Below, in pieces: positions 26,218-34,926 of a DNA stretch of 64,000 bases; position 1 is the first letter of the stretch; each line of letters opens with the position of its first letter. Made by a program: the position numbers and the translations under genes. Location of the stretch: the NCBI RefSeq assembly GCF_018854015.1, contig NZ_JAAXYO010000039.1, positions 124,001 through 188,000 of the forward strand, given 5' to 3'. The notes beneath the pieces are model-generated. The model made no database searches, had not been told where the DNA came from, and was given only the letters and a program-made list of their open reading frames with translations. Source of the DNA: Igneacidithiobacillus copahuensis. Lineage in GTDB: Bacteria; Pseudomonadota; Gammaproteobacteria; Acidithiobacillales; Acidithiobacillaceae.

Positions 26218-27570
26218 TTATCCAAGATCGAAACCCGCCTCCCGCAAGCGCTGCAGTTTGTGCCGCAGGGTACGCGCACTGATTCCCAACAGACGCGCCG
26301 CTTCGCCACGCGAACCGCCGCTTTTTGCGAGGGCGTCGGCAATCAATTCCCGCTCATAGTGCCCCTTTTGTTCCCCCAATGCCAATTCTGCAGCAGATGA
26401 CTGCTCCGCGATCGTCATCCCGCTTTCTGGCATTTCAGTCGGCAGATCCAGGTCCCGCGTCTGAATTTCGTCACCCTCTGCCAGAATCAAGGCGCGTTGC
26501 AGGGCATTTTGCAGCTCGCGCACATTGCCCGGCCAGTCGTGCGCGAGCAGCGCCCGTTCTGCAGCCGGCGACAGCGCCCGCGGGCGCAGACCGAGAGTCA
26601 CTGCCGCCTGATTCAAGAGGTACTGGGCGAGCGGGAGGATGTCCTCGCGGCGCTCGCGCAGGGCGGGGACCTGTAACGGAACTACCTGCAATCGATAATA
26701 AAGGTCGGCACGGAACTGTCCGCCTTTGACTGCCTCCCCGAGATCGCGATTACTGGTCGCGATGACACGAATATCCAGAGGAATCGTGCGCTGCCCGCCG
26801 ACCCGTTCCAGCTCCCGCTCCTGCAATACGCGCAGCAGCTTGGCCTGCAGGGCAAGGGGCATTTCCGTCACCTCGTCGAGCAACAGAGTGCCATTCTGCG
26901 CCTGCTCGAATTTTCCCGCACTCGCCTGCGTGGCGCCGGTGAAAGCACCTTTCTCGTGGCCAAAGAGTGTCGCCTCCAGCAAGGTCTCAGGGATTGCGGC
27001 ACAATTCACGGCAACGAAGGGACCTTTGGCACGAGCACTGTGCTGATGGAGATAGCGCGCCAGCACCTCTTTCCCCACGCCGCTCTCCCCACTAAGCAAA
27101 ACGGTGGCGTCACTCTGCGCGACTTTCTCTGCGCGCTCCAGGCAGCGCCGCATGCTGGGTGCCTCGGCAATCAACTGCTTATCGTCGCCGGCGCGGGGCA
27201 GGAGATGCTTTTCCAGCTTTGCCTGCAGGCTTTCCATCTCGAAGGGCTTTACCAGATAGTCCACCGCCCCGCCCTGCAGCGCGCGCACCGCCTCTTCGAT
27301 CGTTCCCCAGGCGGTCATCATCAGCACGGGCGGGGCTTGGCGGCGCTCACGCAGGGCCGCCAGGAGACCATAACCATCCAGCCGCGGCATCTGCACATCA
27401 CTGAGAATGAGATCGGCGGGGAAACTTACCAACTGCGCCAGGGCCGCCTCGCCATCGCTGGCATGACAAAGGAGATACCCGAGATCGCTCAGGGCCTCCT
27501 GTAGTACCTCAGCAAAATCCGGGTCATCCTCGACCAATAGAATGCGGAATGCCATGCGCTTTTTGTTCAT
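26218..27570 (-). CDS. flrC: Sigma-54-dependent flagellar response regulator (FlrC/FleR)
   Basis: This 450-residue NtrC-type activator has a receiver domain (about 8-120) with phospho-acceptor Asp58 in LILSDVQMP. A central AAA+ domain carries GESGVGKEVLARYL and the sigma-54-contact loop GAFTGA. A C-terminal Fis-type helix-turn-helix follows (GEAARLLGISARTLRHKLQ). GGAG precedes the ATG by 5 bases, and the start overlaps the flrB stop (ATGA). It probably activates the sigma-54 class of hook and basal-body promoters found here. Confidence 0.93.
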   Translation of the reverse strand: MNKKRMAFRILLVEDDPDFAEVLQEALSDLGYLLCHASDGEAALAQLVSFPADLILSDVQMPRLDGYGLLAALRERRQAPPVLMMTAWGTIEEAVRALQGGAVDYLVKPFEMESLQAKLEKHLLPRAGDDKQLIAEAPSMRRCLERAEKVAQSDATVLLSGESGVGKEVLARYLHQHSARAKGPFVAVNCAAIPETLLEATLFGHEKGAFTGATQASAGKFEQAQNGTLLLDEVTEMPLALQAKLLRVLQERELERVGGQRTIPLDIRVIATSNRDLGEAVKGGQFRADLYYRLQVVPLQVPALRERREDILPLAQYLLNQAAVTLGLRPRALSPAAERALLAHDWPGNVRELQNALQRALILAEGDEIQTRDLDLPTEMPESGMTIAEQSSAAELALGEQKGHYERELIADALAKSGGSRGEAARLLGISARTLRHKLQRLREAGFDLG

Positions 27571-28787
27571 TTGGACTCCGGGCGACTAGCCAACGGAGCG
27601 GGGAGCGCAGCGAAAGGCACACGCAGTACGAAGCAAGCTCCGGGCCGATTGTCCTCGACATGGAGATCCCCCCCCATGCCCGTGACGAAATTGCGCGCAA
27701 TACTGAGACCCAGTCCGGTTCCTTCTCGGCGGCCACTCACAAAGGGTTGAAAGATCCGCTCGCGTTCCGCCTCGGCTACCCCTGGGCCAGAGTCCATTAC
27801 CCGCAGCATCCAAAAATTGCCGCTGCGCATACCCACGGCATGTACGGTAGTTGAAGCGGGCGCAAAATGCAGGGCATTCTGCAGGAGATTGCCGATGACG
27901 CTGACCCAGACGTCCACGCTGCCTGTCAAAATCCAGTCATCCCCTCCCAGCCGCAGATCGAGATCGACATTTTTTTGACGATACAAAGGCGCGAATACCC
28001 GCTCCAACCCTGCACAAAGATCTGCCAAACGCACGCTGCTATCCTCAGCCGGCAGGCTGCCACGCAAAAACTGCAGCATGGCGTCGATGACCCCCTGCAG
28101 ATGCCGCAATCGATCCAATGCCCGATGCTGCTGGCGTGCAAAATGTTCGGCATCCCGCTCCGGCCGCAACTGGCCGACCGCGAGCAGCGCCGTCGCCAGC
28201 GGCGTACGCAGTTGGTGCGCAAGGCCCGCCATAGTCTCCCCCAGGGCTGCCAGACGCTCGCGCCGCTGACTGGCGGCTTCGCGGGCACGGGCTGCGGTCA
28301 CATCCTGCAAGAGCAAAATCCTCCCACCTTCGCCGGGTAGCGGCGTGACGGCAATGGCTAGGCGCCGGCGTTCAGTCCCAATCGCCAACAGACACTCCGC
28401 GCCCCCCTCCTGAATCGCCAATCCAGGCAATTCCGGCCAGTTCCAGCCGAGCTCCCGGGTCTCCAGCAGTCGTTCTGCGGCTGGATTCATTTGCAGAATC
28501 TGCCCGTGCGGATCAAGCAGTAATACCGCCCCGGGCAGCATTTCCAGCAGCATCGCTAGACGCTGCCCCAAGGTCTCCCGGGCTTGCAGCTCTTCGCGCA
28601 GACGCTGATTGGCGGCGGCCAACTCGCCGTTGAGCCGATGTACCTCCGCCTGCAGGGTGCCATAAGCATCGCTCAATTCACGCGAAGCGTTGTTGAAGAG
28701 TTCAAAGGCCTCGAGCAGACGGGCGGCGTCTTGCGGATCCGGATTGCCAGGAACCAATACGTCACTCCCTGCCGGGCTGTATGGCAT
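27567..28787 (-). CDS. flrB: Flagellar sensor histidine kinase (FlrB/FleS)
   Basis: This soluble kinase, about 406 residues, is the expected partner of FlrC. An N-terminal coiled coil leads into a PAS-like domain (about 80-160). The HisKA box is LGETMAGLAHQLRTPLATAL, and HATPase motifs end in GTGLGLSIARNFV. No membrane helix is seen. The ATG at 28787 overlaps the flrA end by 26 bases. A TTG just after the flrA stop, with AGGGAG at 7 bases, is a credible alternative start. Confidence 0.88.
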   Translation of the reverse strand: MPYSPAGSDVLVPGNPDPQDAARLLEAFELFNNASRELSDAYGTLQAEVHRLNGELAAANQRLREELQARETLGQRLAMLLEMLPGAVLLLDPHGQILQMNPAAERLLETRELGWNWPELPGLAIQEGGAECLLAIGTERRRLAIAVTPLPGEGGRILLLQDVTAARAREAASQRRERLAALGETMAGLAHQLRTPLATALLAVGQLRPERDAEHFARQQHRALDRLRHLQGVIDAMLQFLRGSLPAEDSSVRLADLCAGLERVFAPLYRQKNVDLDLRLGGDDWILTGSVDVWVSVIGNLLQNALHFAPASTTVHAVGMRSGNFWMLRVMDSGPGVAEAERERIFQPFVSGRREGTGLGLSIARNFVTGMGGDLHVEDNRPGACFVLRVPFAALPAPLASRPESK

Positions 28788-29862
28788 ATTTACGCAGCTT
28801 CTCCACCAAAGTCGTGCGCCGCAGCCCCAGTCGTTCGGCGGCCCGCGCCACCACCTGATCACAGAGATCCAGGGCCTGCAGGATCAGGTTTCGTTCGATC
28901 TCTTCCAGATAATTCTTGAGATCAAAAGGCCCATCCGGCAAACAATGGACTTCTTCGGCAAGTTCCGCGACCGGCAGAGATTCTTCAGGCTCCTCCGCCC
29001 AAACCGTCCGCAAAGCGTCGCTTTCCGCCTCGGCATTCTTCCCATTTTGCCAAATGTACCCAGGCAAATCCGAGAGCTGCACCTCTTCCCCAGCGCGGAG
29101 GATGCTGAGTCGTTCCACCAGATTCCGCAGTTCGCGCACATTACCGGGCCAACAATGCTCGAGCAAAATCTGCTTCACCTCGGCAGACACAGAAAAAGGT
29201 GCAAAACCATCTTCTTGCCGCTGTGCCAAAAAATGCTCCAGCAACAGAAAAAGATCGTCGCCGCGCTGGCGCAGAGGTGGCAATTCCACGGGAAAAACAT
29301 TCAGGCGGTAATAGAGATCCTCCCGAAACAGGCCGTCGCGAATACGCGCCTCCAGATCGCGGTGCGTCGCAGCGATGATGCGCACATCAGCATCCCGCGG
29401 CTTGCTGCCACCCACCCGCTCATATTGATGCTCTTGCAGCACGCGCAGCAATTTCACCTGCATTGGCGGGGTCATTTCCGCAACTTCATCGAGAAAGAGC
29501 GTGCCGCCCTCCGCCAGTTCGAAACGCCCCTTGCGGGTCAGCAGGGCACCGGTAAACGCCCCTTTTTCGTGGCCAAAGAGCTCACTTTCCATCAACTCGG
29601 GGGGAATCGCACCGCAGTTGATCGCCACAAAGGAGCCAGCGGCGCGGGCGGAGTGCTGGTGCAAGCATTGGGCAACCACCTCCTTGCCCGTTCCCGACTC
29701 GCCCAGGATCAACACGGTGCTGTCTGTTGCGGCAACCTTCCCCAGGAGTCTGGTCACATGGCACAAGACCTCGCTACGCCCGACAAGACCACAGCTCTCG
29801 CGCGACAAAGCACGGCGCTCTGCGGGATTCTGCAGCACAGTGGTTTCGACAAGGCTTTCCAT
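28762..29862 (-). CDS. flrA: Sigma-54-dependent flagellar master activator, receiver-less (FlrA/FleQ-like)
   Basis: This 366-residue protein contains only the AAA+ domain (about 28-265, with GESGTGKEVVAQCL and GAFTGA) and a Fis-type helix-turn-helix (ARAAERLGLRRTTLVEKLRK). Classic FlrA/FleQ proteins have an extra N-terminal REC-like domain of about 140 residues; it is missing here. Position before flrB and flrC matches fleQ-fleS-fleR of Pseudomonas. It should bind at, and work from, sigma-54 promoters. How it is controlled without the N-terminal domain is unclear. Confidence 0.85.
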   Translation of the reverse strand: MESLVETTVLQNPAERRALSRESCGLVGRSEVLCHVTRLLGKVAATDSTVLILGESGTGKEVVAQCLHQHSARAAGSFVAINCGAIPPELMESELFGHEKGAFTGALLTRKGRFELAEGGTLFLDEVAEMTPPMQVKLLRVLQEHQYERVGGSKPRDADVRIIAATHRDLEARIRDGLFREDLYYRLNVFPVELPPLRQRGDDLFLLLEHFLAQRQEDGFAPFSVSAEVKQILLEHCWPGNVRELRNLVERLSILRAGEEVQLSDLPGYIWQNGKNAEAESDALRTVWAEEPEESLPVAELAEEVHCLPDGPFDLKNYLEEIERNLILQALDLCDQVVARAAERLGLRRTTLVEKLRKYAIQPGRE

Positions 29863-30416
29863 TATTCCTTTCTCGTTTTGCGATCCATCCTGCTTTCCCG
29901 CAATCTTGCAACTTCCCGCCGATGATGTCGAAAGATTAGTCGATCCAGCATTTCTTGCACGCTAGGGCTCAGGCGAAACGGGAAACGCCAAAGCGGTGTC
30001 ACAGAATCCGTGACCATTTTTTCGAAGCCCGCGCCAGGCAGGCGTAGGGGCATGGCCAAGCGTGGATGTAAAAAAATTTCCACCTGCGCCGGGGAATCGA
30101 ACGGCTTCCAGTCATCGTCGATGGCGATTTGCAGCGAATCGCTGCGTAGTTCACAGGGATACTGGGCCGGTAGCGGTTCCTGTGCGCGGATTCCAGCGCT
30201 GAGCAGGGTGAGTAACAGATCAGTCTTGATTTGCAGCTGCGCCAGGGCCGAGCGATCGTCTTCTTCGGCGTTGCTACATTCTTCCTCCCAAATCAGGAGG
30301 GCACGCAACAAGACACGATTATCGCCCATGAACTCTGCAAATTCTTCTTCCTGGCCCGACCACGAACGAATCGCAACTGGCAATTTGGCGGTTATGGCTA
30401 CCCCAGGTCCATCCAC
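29862..30416 (-). CDS. Atypical PilZ-like protein between fliS and flrA
   Basis: This 184-residue protein has no certain name. An N-terminal part TAKLPVAI is followed by a long helical middle (RALLIWEEECSN to LQIKTDLLLTLLSA, about 40-75), then a beta-rich PilZ-like end (about 85-160), then FRHHRREVARLRE. This matches my memory of the Xanthomonas XC_6012 type, which lacks the RxxxR and D/NxSxxG motifs and may not bind c-di-GMP. Pseudomonas has a FliT-like gene at this place. One-base overlap with flrA suggests coupling. Confidence 0.55.
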   Translation of the reverse strand: MDGPGVAITAKLPVAIRSWSGQEEEFAEFMGDNRVLLRALLIWEEECSNAEEDDRSALAQLQIKTDLLLTLLSAGIRAQEPLPAQYPCELRSDSLQIAIDDDWKPFDSPAQVEIFLHPRLAMPLRLPGAGFEKMVTDSVTPLWRFPFRLSPSVQEMLDRLIFRHHRREVARLRESRMDRKTRKE

Positions 30417-30419
30417 GTT

Positions 30420-30440
30420 CTCTCTCCATTTTCGAGAGAG
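30420..30440 (-). promoter_or_regulatory. Hairpin enclosing the ribosome-binding site of the PilZ-like gene
   Basis: Minus strand CTCTCTC-GAAAATG-GAGAGAG forms a 7-pair stem with a 7-base loop, 3 bases before the start codon. The only good Shine-Dalgarno sequence (GGAGAG) lies in its 3' arm, so translation may depend on upstream fliS translation or on a trans-acting factor. Confidence 0.45.
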
Positions 30441-30449
30441 GATAGAGCC

Positions 30450-30827
30450 TCAGCTGCGTTCGAGCAAACCTCGCCAGCCATCGCGCAGATCTTCAAGTAC
30501 GGGACGGCAACTGGCCAAGGCGTCGAGGTCATCAAAGATGTTCGCCAGGGCCAGTTTTTCCAGGACAAATCGATACAGGCTTTCCAGATTGGTAGCGATT
30601 TCCCCACCCCGCTCGTGATCGACGCTGGCCAGCAGATGTGCCGTCAACTGGTACGCCTTGTCCATGGCCTCCGCTTTTTCTGCGATCCGCTTTTCCCGAA
30701 TCGCCAGATCAGCGCGCCGCAGATATTCGAGAATCCCTTCCAACCCCATCAGGACCAGACGGTCGGAGGAGATCCCCTGCTGACCTACTTGCCGGTAGGC
30801 CTGTACTGCGTTCATTACCGCTGCCAT
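30450..30827 (-). CDS. fliS: Flagellin export chaperone FliS
   Basis: This 125-residue four-helix protein binds the C terminus of flagellin and prevents premature polymerisation. The typical start is AVQAYRQVGQQGISSDRLVLMGLEGIL, read with a conserved Y, and the C-terminal part ASCRPVLEDLRDGWRGLLE is characteristic. AGGAG lies 7 bases before the ATG. It follows fliD as in most polar systems. Confidence 0.93.
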   Translation of the reverse strand: MAAVMNAVQAYRQVGQQGISSDRLVLMGLEGILEYLRRADLAIREKRIAEKAEAMDKAYQLTAHLLASVDHERGGEIATNLESLYRFVLEKLALANIFDDLDALASCRPVLEDLRDGWRGLLERS

Positions 30828-30845
30828 ACCCTAACTCCTCGATGT

Positions 30846-32786
30846 TCAGGAAGAAGAACTGCTACTGCTGGAAGAACTGGAAGAACCGCTGTTGTAGAAG
30901 GCATTGAGATACTGACTGGTGGACTGCAGCGTGGACAGTTGCGACTGCATAGCCGCAAACTGCTGGGTGAGCAGCGCGGTTTGATTGCTTGCCGATTGCT
31001 GCAGGGTCGCAATCTGGGCGTTCAGACCGCTGATGGTCGAGTTGATGCCGTTTTGCGCCGCGGTAATGAAACCGTTCTGTGAGCTCAATGCCTGGCTCAG
31101 CAAACTGTTCATCTGCTGATAGAGCCCCTGGCTCAGGGACACCGTGCCCAAATTACCGGTATTACTCCCCAAGACCCGAATTTGCAGGCCCAGGGCATTG
31201 CCCGGTCCGGTCACCGTCAGGTTCTGTCCACTACCACTCGCCGCCTGCCCGTTGATGGTCCCCGCCACGTTCGTACCCGAGGCCGCCAGCGTACTGGTAC
31301 CAATTCCAGTGCCCCCAGATGCCACGTTGGAGACCACTGAAAAGCTCTGCGCCGACCCATATCCTGCCGACTGCAATTCCAGTTTCCCATTGTCATTGCT
31401 GGCGGTGATTCCCGTCATACCGCTCTGCTGCAGGGTCGCATTGATGGTATTGACCGCAGCACTGAGGCTGCTGCCAGAACTCAGGGAAACCACAACAGAC
31501 TGGGAGCCGGAGCCAAACGTCAGGCTCTCACTTTGCGCCAGACCGCCGCTGGGAAAGGCGGAGCTGGAGAGAATCTGCGCCTGAGCGGCAGCCTGGGAGA
31601 CGTTGATTGCGTAGGTACCCGCCACCGTAGAACCACTGGCACCTGCATACTGCACGCTGCTGTTGCTGGTCTGCCCGGTCTGACCAAAGAGCCCCACCAC
31701 GTCCTGGTAATCTGCGGTCAGCGCCGTTTGTAAGGTACCAGTATTGAGGTTGATCGTGCCGCTGCTGCTCAGCCCCAATCCCACGGAACCCAGCGAATTG
31801 TAACTGGCACCAGAACTCAGGCCGACTGCCGGATTGCTGATCAGATTCAAGAGTTGGGTGCGCAGGCCATTGACCGCAGCATTCCCCAACAGGGGTCCCC
31901 CAGAACCAGTCTGGGCATTGTAGGCCGTGAGTTGATTGATGGTGCCCATGGTCTTGTTGAAGGCACTCACAAAGCTCTGCACCGTGGTTACGAAGCCGGT
32001 GTTACTGGCACTTACCTGCAAGGTCGTGCTGCCACTACTGGCCTGCAGCAGATTGAGACTTACCCCGGGGATTGCACCGGAAATGGTATTGCTGCTGCTG
32101 GTCACTGGCAGGCCATTGATGCTGACGCCAGCATTCTGCGCCGCCTGACTCTGGGTCATTCCGCCAGATGTGCCGCTACTGTAGCTCAGGCTCGCGAGGG
32201 ATCCTGTCGCCCCACTTACCGATACGGTAAAAGACTGGTTCGCTCCGGTGTTGGCCCCCGTCAGCGTCAAACGATAGCCGGTACCGTCATAAATCACGCC
32301 GGCATTGACGCCCGCGTTGGCGCTGTTGATCGCCTGCGCAATGCCATCCAGGGTATCGTTATTGCTGTTGATGGCAATACTTTGGACCGCACCACTGCCC
32401 ACCTGGATTTGCAGGGTACCAGTACCCACCCCGCTGCTGGTACTCGCAAAATTATTGGAGTACACACTCTGCGCCTGGGCGAGAACGATATTACTGAGGT
32501 TGTAGCTTCCCTGCTGCGCGTTGGCGCTGGCGGTGGCTGACGCCAGAGAGGTATTCGCGACCGTGGCACTGCGATTATTGGTGCTGCCGATATTCTGCAA
32601 CGCTCCCAGGGCCGATTGCAGGCTGGAGAGGCTGCTCTGCAAGGTACCCCAGGCGCTCAAGGTGGTCTGCTGGGTCTGTTCCTGATTCTGCAGCAGGGTA
32701 ATCGGTGCCTGATACGCCGCGCTGAGATTGGTGATCAGACTCTGTACATCGATGCCACTCACCAGACCAGAAAGGGATGTCGACAT
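30846..32786 (-). CDS. fliD: Flagellar filament cap protein FliD
   Basis: This 646-residue cap protein promotes insertion of flagellin at the filament tip. N-terminal GLVSGIDVQSLITNLSAAYQ is the family signature. The middle is Ser/Gly/Thr/Ala-rich, and the C-terminal coiled-coil part includes QQFAAMQSQLSTLQSTSQYLNAFYNSG. It then ends in twelve consecutive serines using mixed codons, which is unusual: normally the tail ends soon after the Tyr/Asn segment. Second gene after flaG. Confidence 0.94.
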   Translation of the reverse strand: MSTSLSGLVSGIDVQSLITNLSAAYQAPITLLQNQEQTQQTTLSAWGTLQSSLSSLQSALGALQNIGSTNNRSATVANTSLASATASANAQQGSYNLSNIVLAQAQSVYSNNFASTSSGVGTGTLQIQVGSGAVQSIAINSNNDTLDGIAQAINSANAGVNAGVIYDGTGYRLTLTGANTGANQSFTVSVSGATGSLASLSYSSGTSGGMTQSQAAQNAGVSINGLPVTSSSNTISGAIPGVSLNLLQASSGSTTLQVSASNTGFVTTVQSFVSAFNKTMGTINQLTAYNAQTGSGGPLLGNAAVNGLRTQLLNLISNPAVGLSSGASYNSLGSVGLGLSSSGTINLNTGTLQTALTADYQDVVGLFGQTGQTSNSSVQYAGASGSTVAGTYAINVSQAAAQAQILSSSAFPSGGLAQSESLTFGSGSQSVVVSLSSGSSLSAAVNTINATLQQSGMTGITASNDNGKLELQSAGYGSAQSFSVVSNVASGGTGIGTSTLAASGTNVAGTINGQAASGSGQNLTVTGPGNALGLQIRVLGSNTGNLGTVSLSQGLYQQMNSLLSQALSSQNGFITAAQNGINSTISGLNAQIATLQQSASNQTALLTQQFAAMQSQLSTLQSTSQYLNAFYNSGSSSSSSSSSSSS

Positions 32787-32795
32787 TGCCTTCTC

Positions 32796-33197
32796 CTACG
32801 CCTTGCTCTGCAACAGCAAACCCATGGGGTTTTCAGAATCTGCCGCCTTTGTCACCTGATCGGCGGGAACGTAATACGAAAAAAATACTTGTTTGGTTAC
32901 GGTATCTGATAATTTGATCAGGACCTGATTAGGATGATTACCATTCGGATCCAATCCTGCTTCCAATGAAAATGATGGCTGCGACTTCGCCACTTTGTCC
33001 TGCAATTTTTGTATCGACTCCTGTAGCTGATCTACTGACCCCTGAGAAGAGGGCTGGCCCTGCCGCGGAAAGGCAGCCGCATTTGCCGCAGAAGAAGGAA
33101 CCACACCAGCCTTGAGAGCCGGGATCACTCCGCTATCTTTGGCAATACTACTCATCTGTGTACTACTGATCTGGGCGTTTAGGGTTGGACTGTCCAT
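32796..33197 (-). CDS. flaG: FlaG-family flagellar protein
   Basis: This 133-residue FlaG-like protein, thought to affect filament length, sits between fliC and fliD as in Pseudomonas and Vibrio. The conserved part is at about 60-125: LQESIQKLQDKVAKSQPSFSLE and VLIKLSDTVTKQVFF, ending in a PADQV-type motif. The N-terminal half is variable. No clear promoter of its own was seen; a terminator after fliC lies just upstream. Confidence 0.85.
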   Translation of the reverse strand: MDSPTLNAQISSTQMSSIAKDSGVIPALKAGVVPSSAANAAAFPRQGQPSSQGSVDQLQESIQKLQDKVAKSQPSFSLEAGLDPNGNHPNQVLIKLSDTVTKQVFFSYYVPADQVTKAADSENPMGLLLQSKA

Positions 33198-33234
33198 GGC
33201 TTACACCTCATTGCCAACTGCGTTAGCAGCCAGT

Positions 33235-33260
33235 AAAACCTCCCGGGCGTCCCCGGGAGG
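33235..33260 (-). terminator. Rho-independent terminator after fliC
   Basis: CCTCCCGGG-GACG-CCCGGGAGG is a perfect 9-pair stem with a 4-base loop, followed on the minus strand by TTTT. It lies 16 bases beyond the fliC stop and would make fliC largely monocistronic, with flaG reached by readthrough or another promoter. Confidence 0.85.
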
Positions 33261-33275
33261 CGAGACTGCCAGACC

Positions 33276-34859
33276 TTACGGCAAGAGCTTGAGGTAGCTC
33301 TGCTGCAAGGAGTTTTCCTGCGCCAGGGTCGAGATACCGGCCTGCTGCAGGATCTGGTACTTGGTCAACTGCGACGTTGCCTGAGCAATGTTCGCATCCT
33401 GCACCGTAGACTGCGCCGACTGCAGATTGGTCGCCGTCGTCTGGTCATTGCTGACCGATGCCTGCACCCGGTTCTGAATAGCACCCAGAGCACCATTCTG
33501 CTGGTTCAGGTAATTGATAGCCTGATCGATGATGCCAATGGCCTGCTGCGCACCCGCCGCTGTACTGACGTTGATGCTCGCTACCTGCGATCCGCCGGCT
33601 CCTGAAGTCAACGACGCAGCGGCACTGCTGAAGCCAATCAGGGAACCACTGCCGATGGAGTAAGAGCTTGCCGACTCAAACTGTACCGCGCCCTGGACCA
33701 GCGCATTGGCACTGCCACTGCTGATGGAAGATCCGACCGAGGAAGCGCCTGCGCCACTGACTGCATGCAGCGAACCGGTCGAGCCGGCGGCAAGCCCTGC
33801 ACCCGAGAGGGTACCACCGCTCGTTACTCCAGCAGAAATATTGATGTTATTTCCATTGGCATTGGTCAACACCAATTCCGTTTGACCACTCACCACCTGG
33901 GTACTGGCAGACGTGCCCGTGATGGCTGCTTGGTTATTGATGGCGGTCACCAGCGCACTCAGGTCCGGCTGACCATTACTGCCGTTGGTCACATCCGCTG
34001 AGATGTTAACTGCGTTGGTGGGGCTGCCACTGCTGCCATTACTCAGAGTGAAGGTGTAGGTACCGGTGGTCGCTGTGAGTGCCACACTGGTGTAGCCCTG
34101 CGCGCTCACACCGGTCTGACTTGATACGGCATTCACCGCCGCAGCAATGTTAGCCGCCGACTCACTGGAAGAATTGACGGAAACTGATGCCGTTCCCACA
34201 CTACCCGCGATGCTCATGCTACCTGAGGTGAAATTCCCAGCGCCGCTTGCACTAATAGTAAACGCGCCACCCACCGCATAGCCACCATTCAGGTAACTGC
34301 CATTAGTAGAGTACACATCACCAGACCCACTCACTACGTAATTACCCATCGCCGAAGTCTGGGTGTTACCCACCGCCACATTGATGATCTGGTTACTGTT
34401 AGCACCCACCTGGAAGGCCGCACCGGCAAAGGTGCCGTCCAGGATGTTCTGACCGTTGAACTGGGTCTGGGTGGCGATGGTTTGCACCTGCGCCAGCAAC
34501 TGGCTCACAACGCCCTGCAGGGCCTGCCGATCCGAGGTGGTATTGGAGGCGTTGGCCGCCTGCACCGCCGTGGTCCGAATCTGCTGAAGCAGACTGGTCT
34601 GATTCTGGATGGCACCAGTAGCCGTCTGGATCAGGGAGACACCCTGGTTACCATTGGAGACCGCCTGATTCAACCCGTTGATCTGGGTCTGAAAACGCTG
34701 GGCAATGGCATAACCTGCTGGGTTGTCCTGTGGCCCATTGATGCTCTTGCCCGTGGACAACTGTTGCAGATAGGTGTTCAAACTGCCCTGGGTGCCGTTG
34801 AGGGCATTCAGGGTACTCAACGCCGAGACGTTGGTATTGATGATTCCGGAAATTGCCAT
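33276..34859 (-). CDS. fliC: Flagellin
   Basis: This 527-residue filament subunit has conserved N-terminal (about 1-140, INTNVSALSTLNALNGTQGSL to QLSTGKSINGPQDNPAGYAIA, in two pieces) and C-terminal (about 440-527, ending SLLQ-type SLQQSYLKLLP) coiled-coil regions. They flank a large Ser/Thr/Gly-rich variable core with many possible O-glycosylation sites. AAGGAG precedes the ATG. It has a FliA-type promoter and a structured leader. The neighbouring giant glycosyltransferase suggests the core is glycosylated. Confidence 0.97.
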   Translation of the reverse strand: MAISGIINTNVSALSTLNALNGTQGSLNTYLQQLSTGKSINGPQDNPAGYAIAQRFQTQINGLNQAVSNGNQGVSLIQTATGAIQNQTSLLQQIRTTAVQAANASNTTSDRQALQGVVSQLLAQVQTIATQTQFNGQNILDGTFAGAAFQVGANSNQIINVAVGNTQTSAMGNYVVSGSGDVYSTNGSYLNGGYAVGGAFTISASGAGNFTSGSMSIAGSVGTASVSVNSSSESAANIAAAVNAVSSQTGVSAQGYTSVALTATTGTYTFTLSNGSSGSPTNAVNISADVTNGSNGQPDLSALVTAINNQAAITGTSASTQVVSGQTELVLTNANGNNINISAGVTSGGTLSGAGLAAGSTGSLHAVSGAGASSVGSSISSGSANALVQGAVQFESASSYSIGSGSLIGFSSAAASLTSGAGGSQVASINVSTAAGAQQAIGIIDQAINYLNQQNGALGAIQNRVQASVSNDQTTATNLQSAQSTVQDANIAQATSQLTKYQILQQAGISTLAQENSLQQSYLKLLP

Positions 34860-34886
34860 GAGAAAACTCCTTTCTTAGGGATAAAT

Positions 34887-34902
34887 TTGGCATCCATGCC
34901 AA
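34887..34902 (-). promoter_or_regulatory. Leader hairpin 2 of fliC with GGA loop (candidate CsrA site)
   Basis: Minus strand TTGGCA-TGGA-TGCCAA: a perfect 6-pair stem with the tetraloop UGGA. It is directly adjacent to hairpin 1 and 14 bases before the AAGGAG ribosome-binding site. A GGA exposed in a loop is the core of CsrA recognition. Confidence 0.6.
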
Positions 34903-34920
34903 TGTGAGATCCACCTCACA
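34903..34920 (-). promoter_or_regulatory. Leader hairpin 1 of fliC with GGA hexaloop (candidate CsrA site)
   Basis: Minus strand TGTGAG-GTGGAT-CTCACA: a perfect 6-pair stem with hexaloop GUGGAU, close to the favoured ARGGAU loop of CsrA ligands. It begins about 7 bases after the -10 box, so the mRNA would start with this hairpin. Its GGA is 17 bases from the GGA of hairpin 2. Confidence 0.6.
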
Positions 34921-34926
34921 ATTCTC

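Noticed and set aside
33198..33234. Search for a flaG promoter after the fliC terminator
   Set aside because: No sigma-54, sigma-28 or sigma-70 pattern of acceptable spacing was found, so none is reported.
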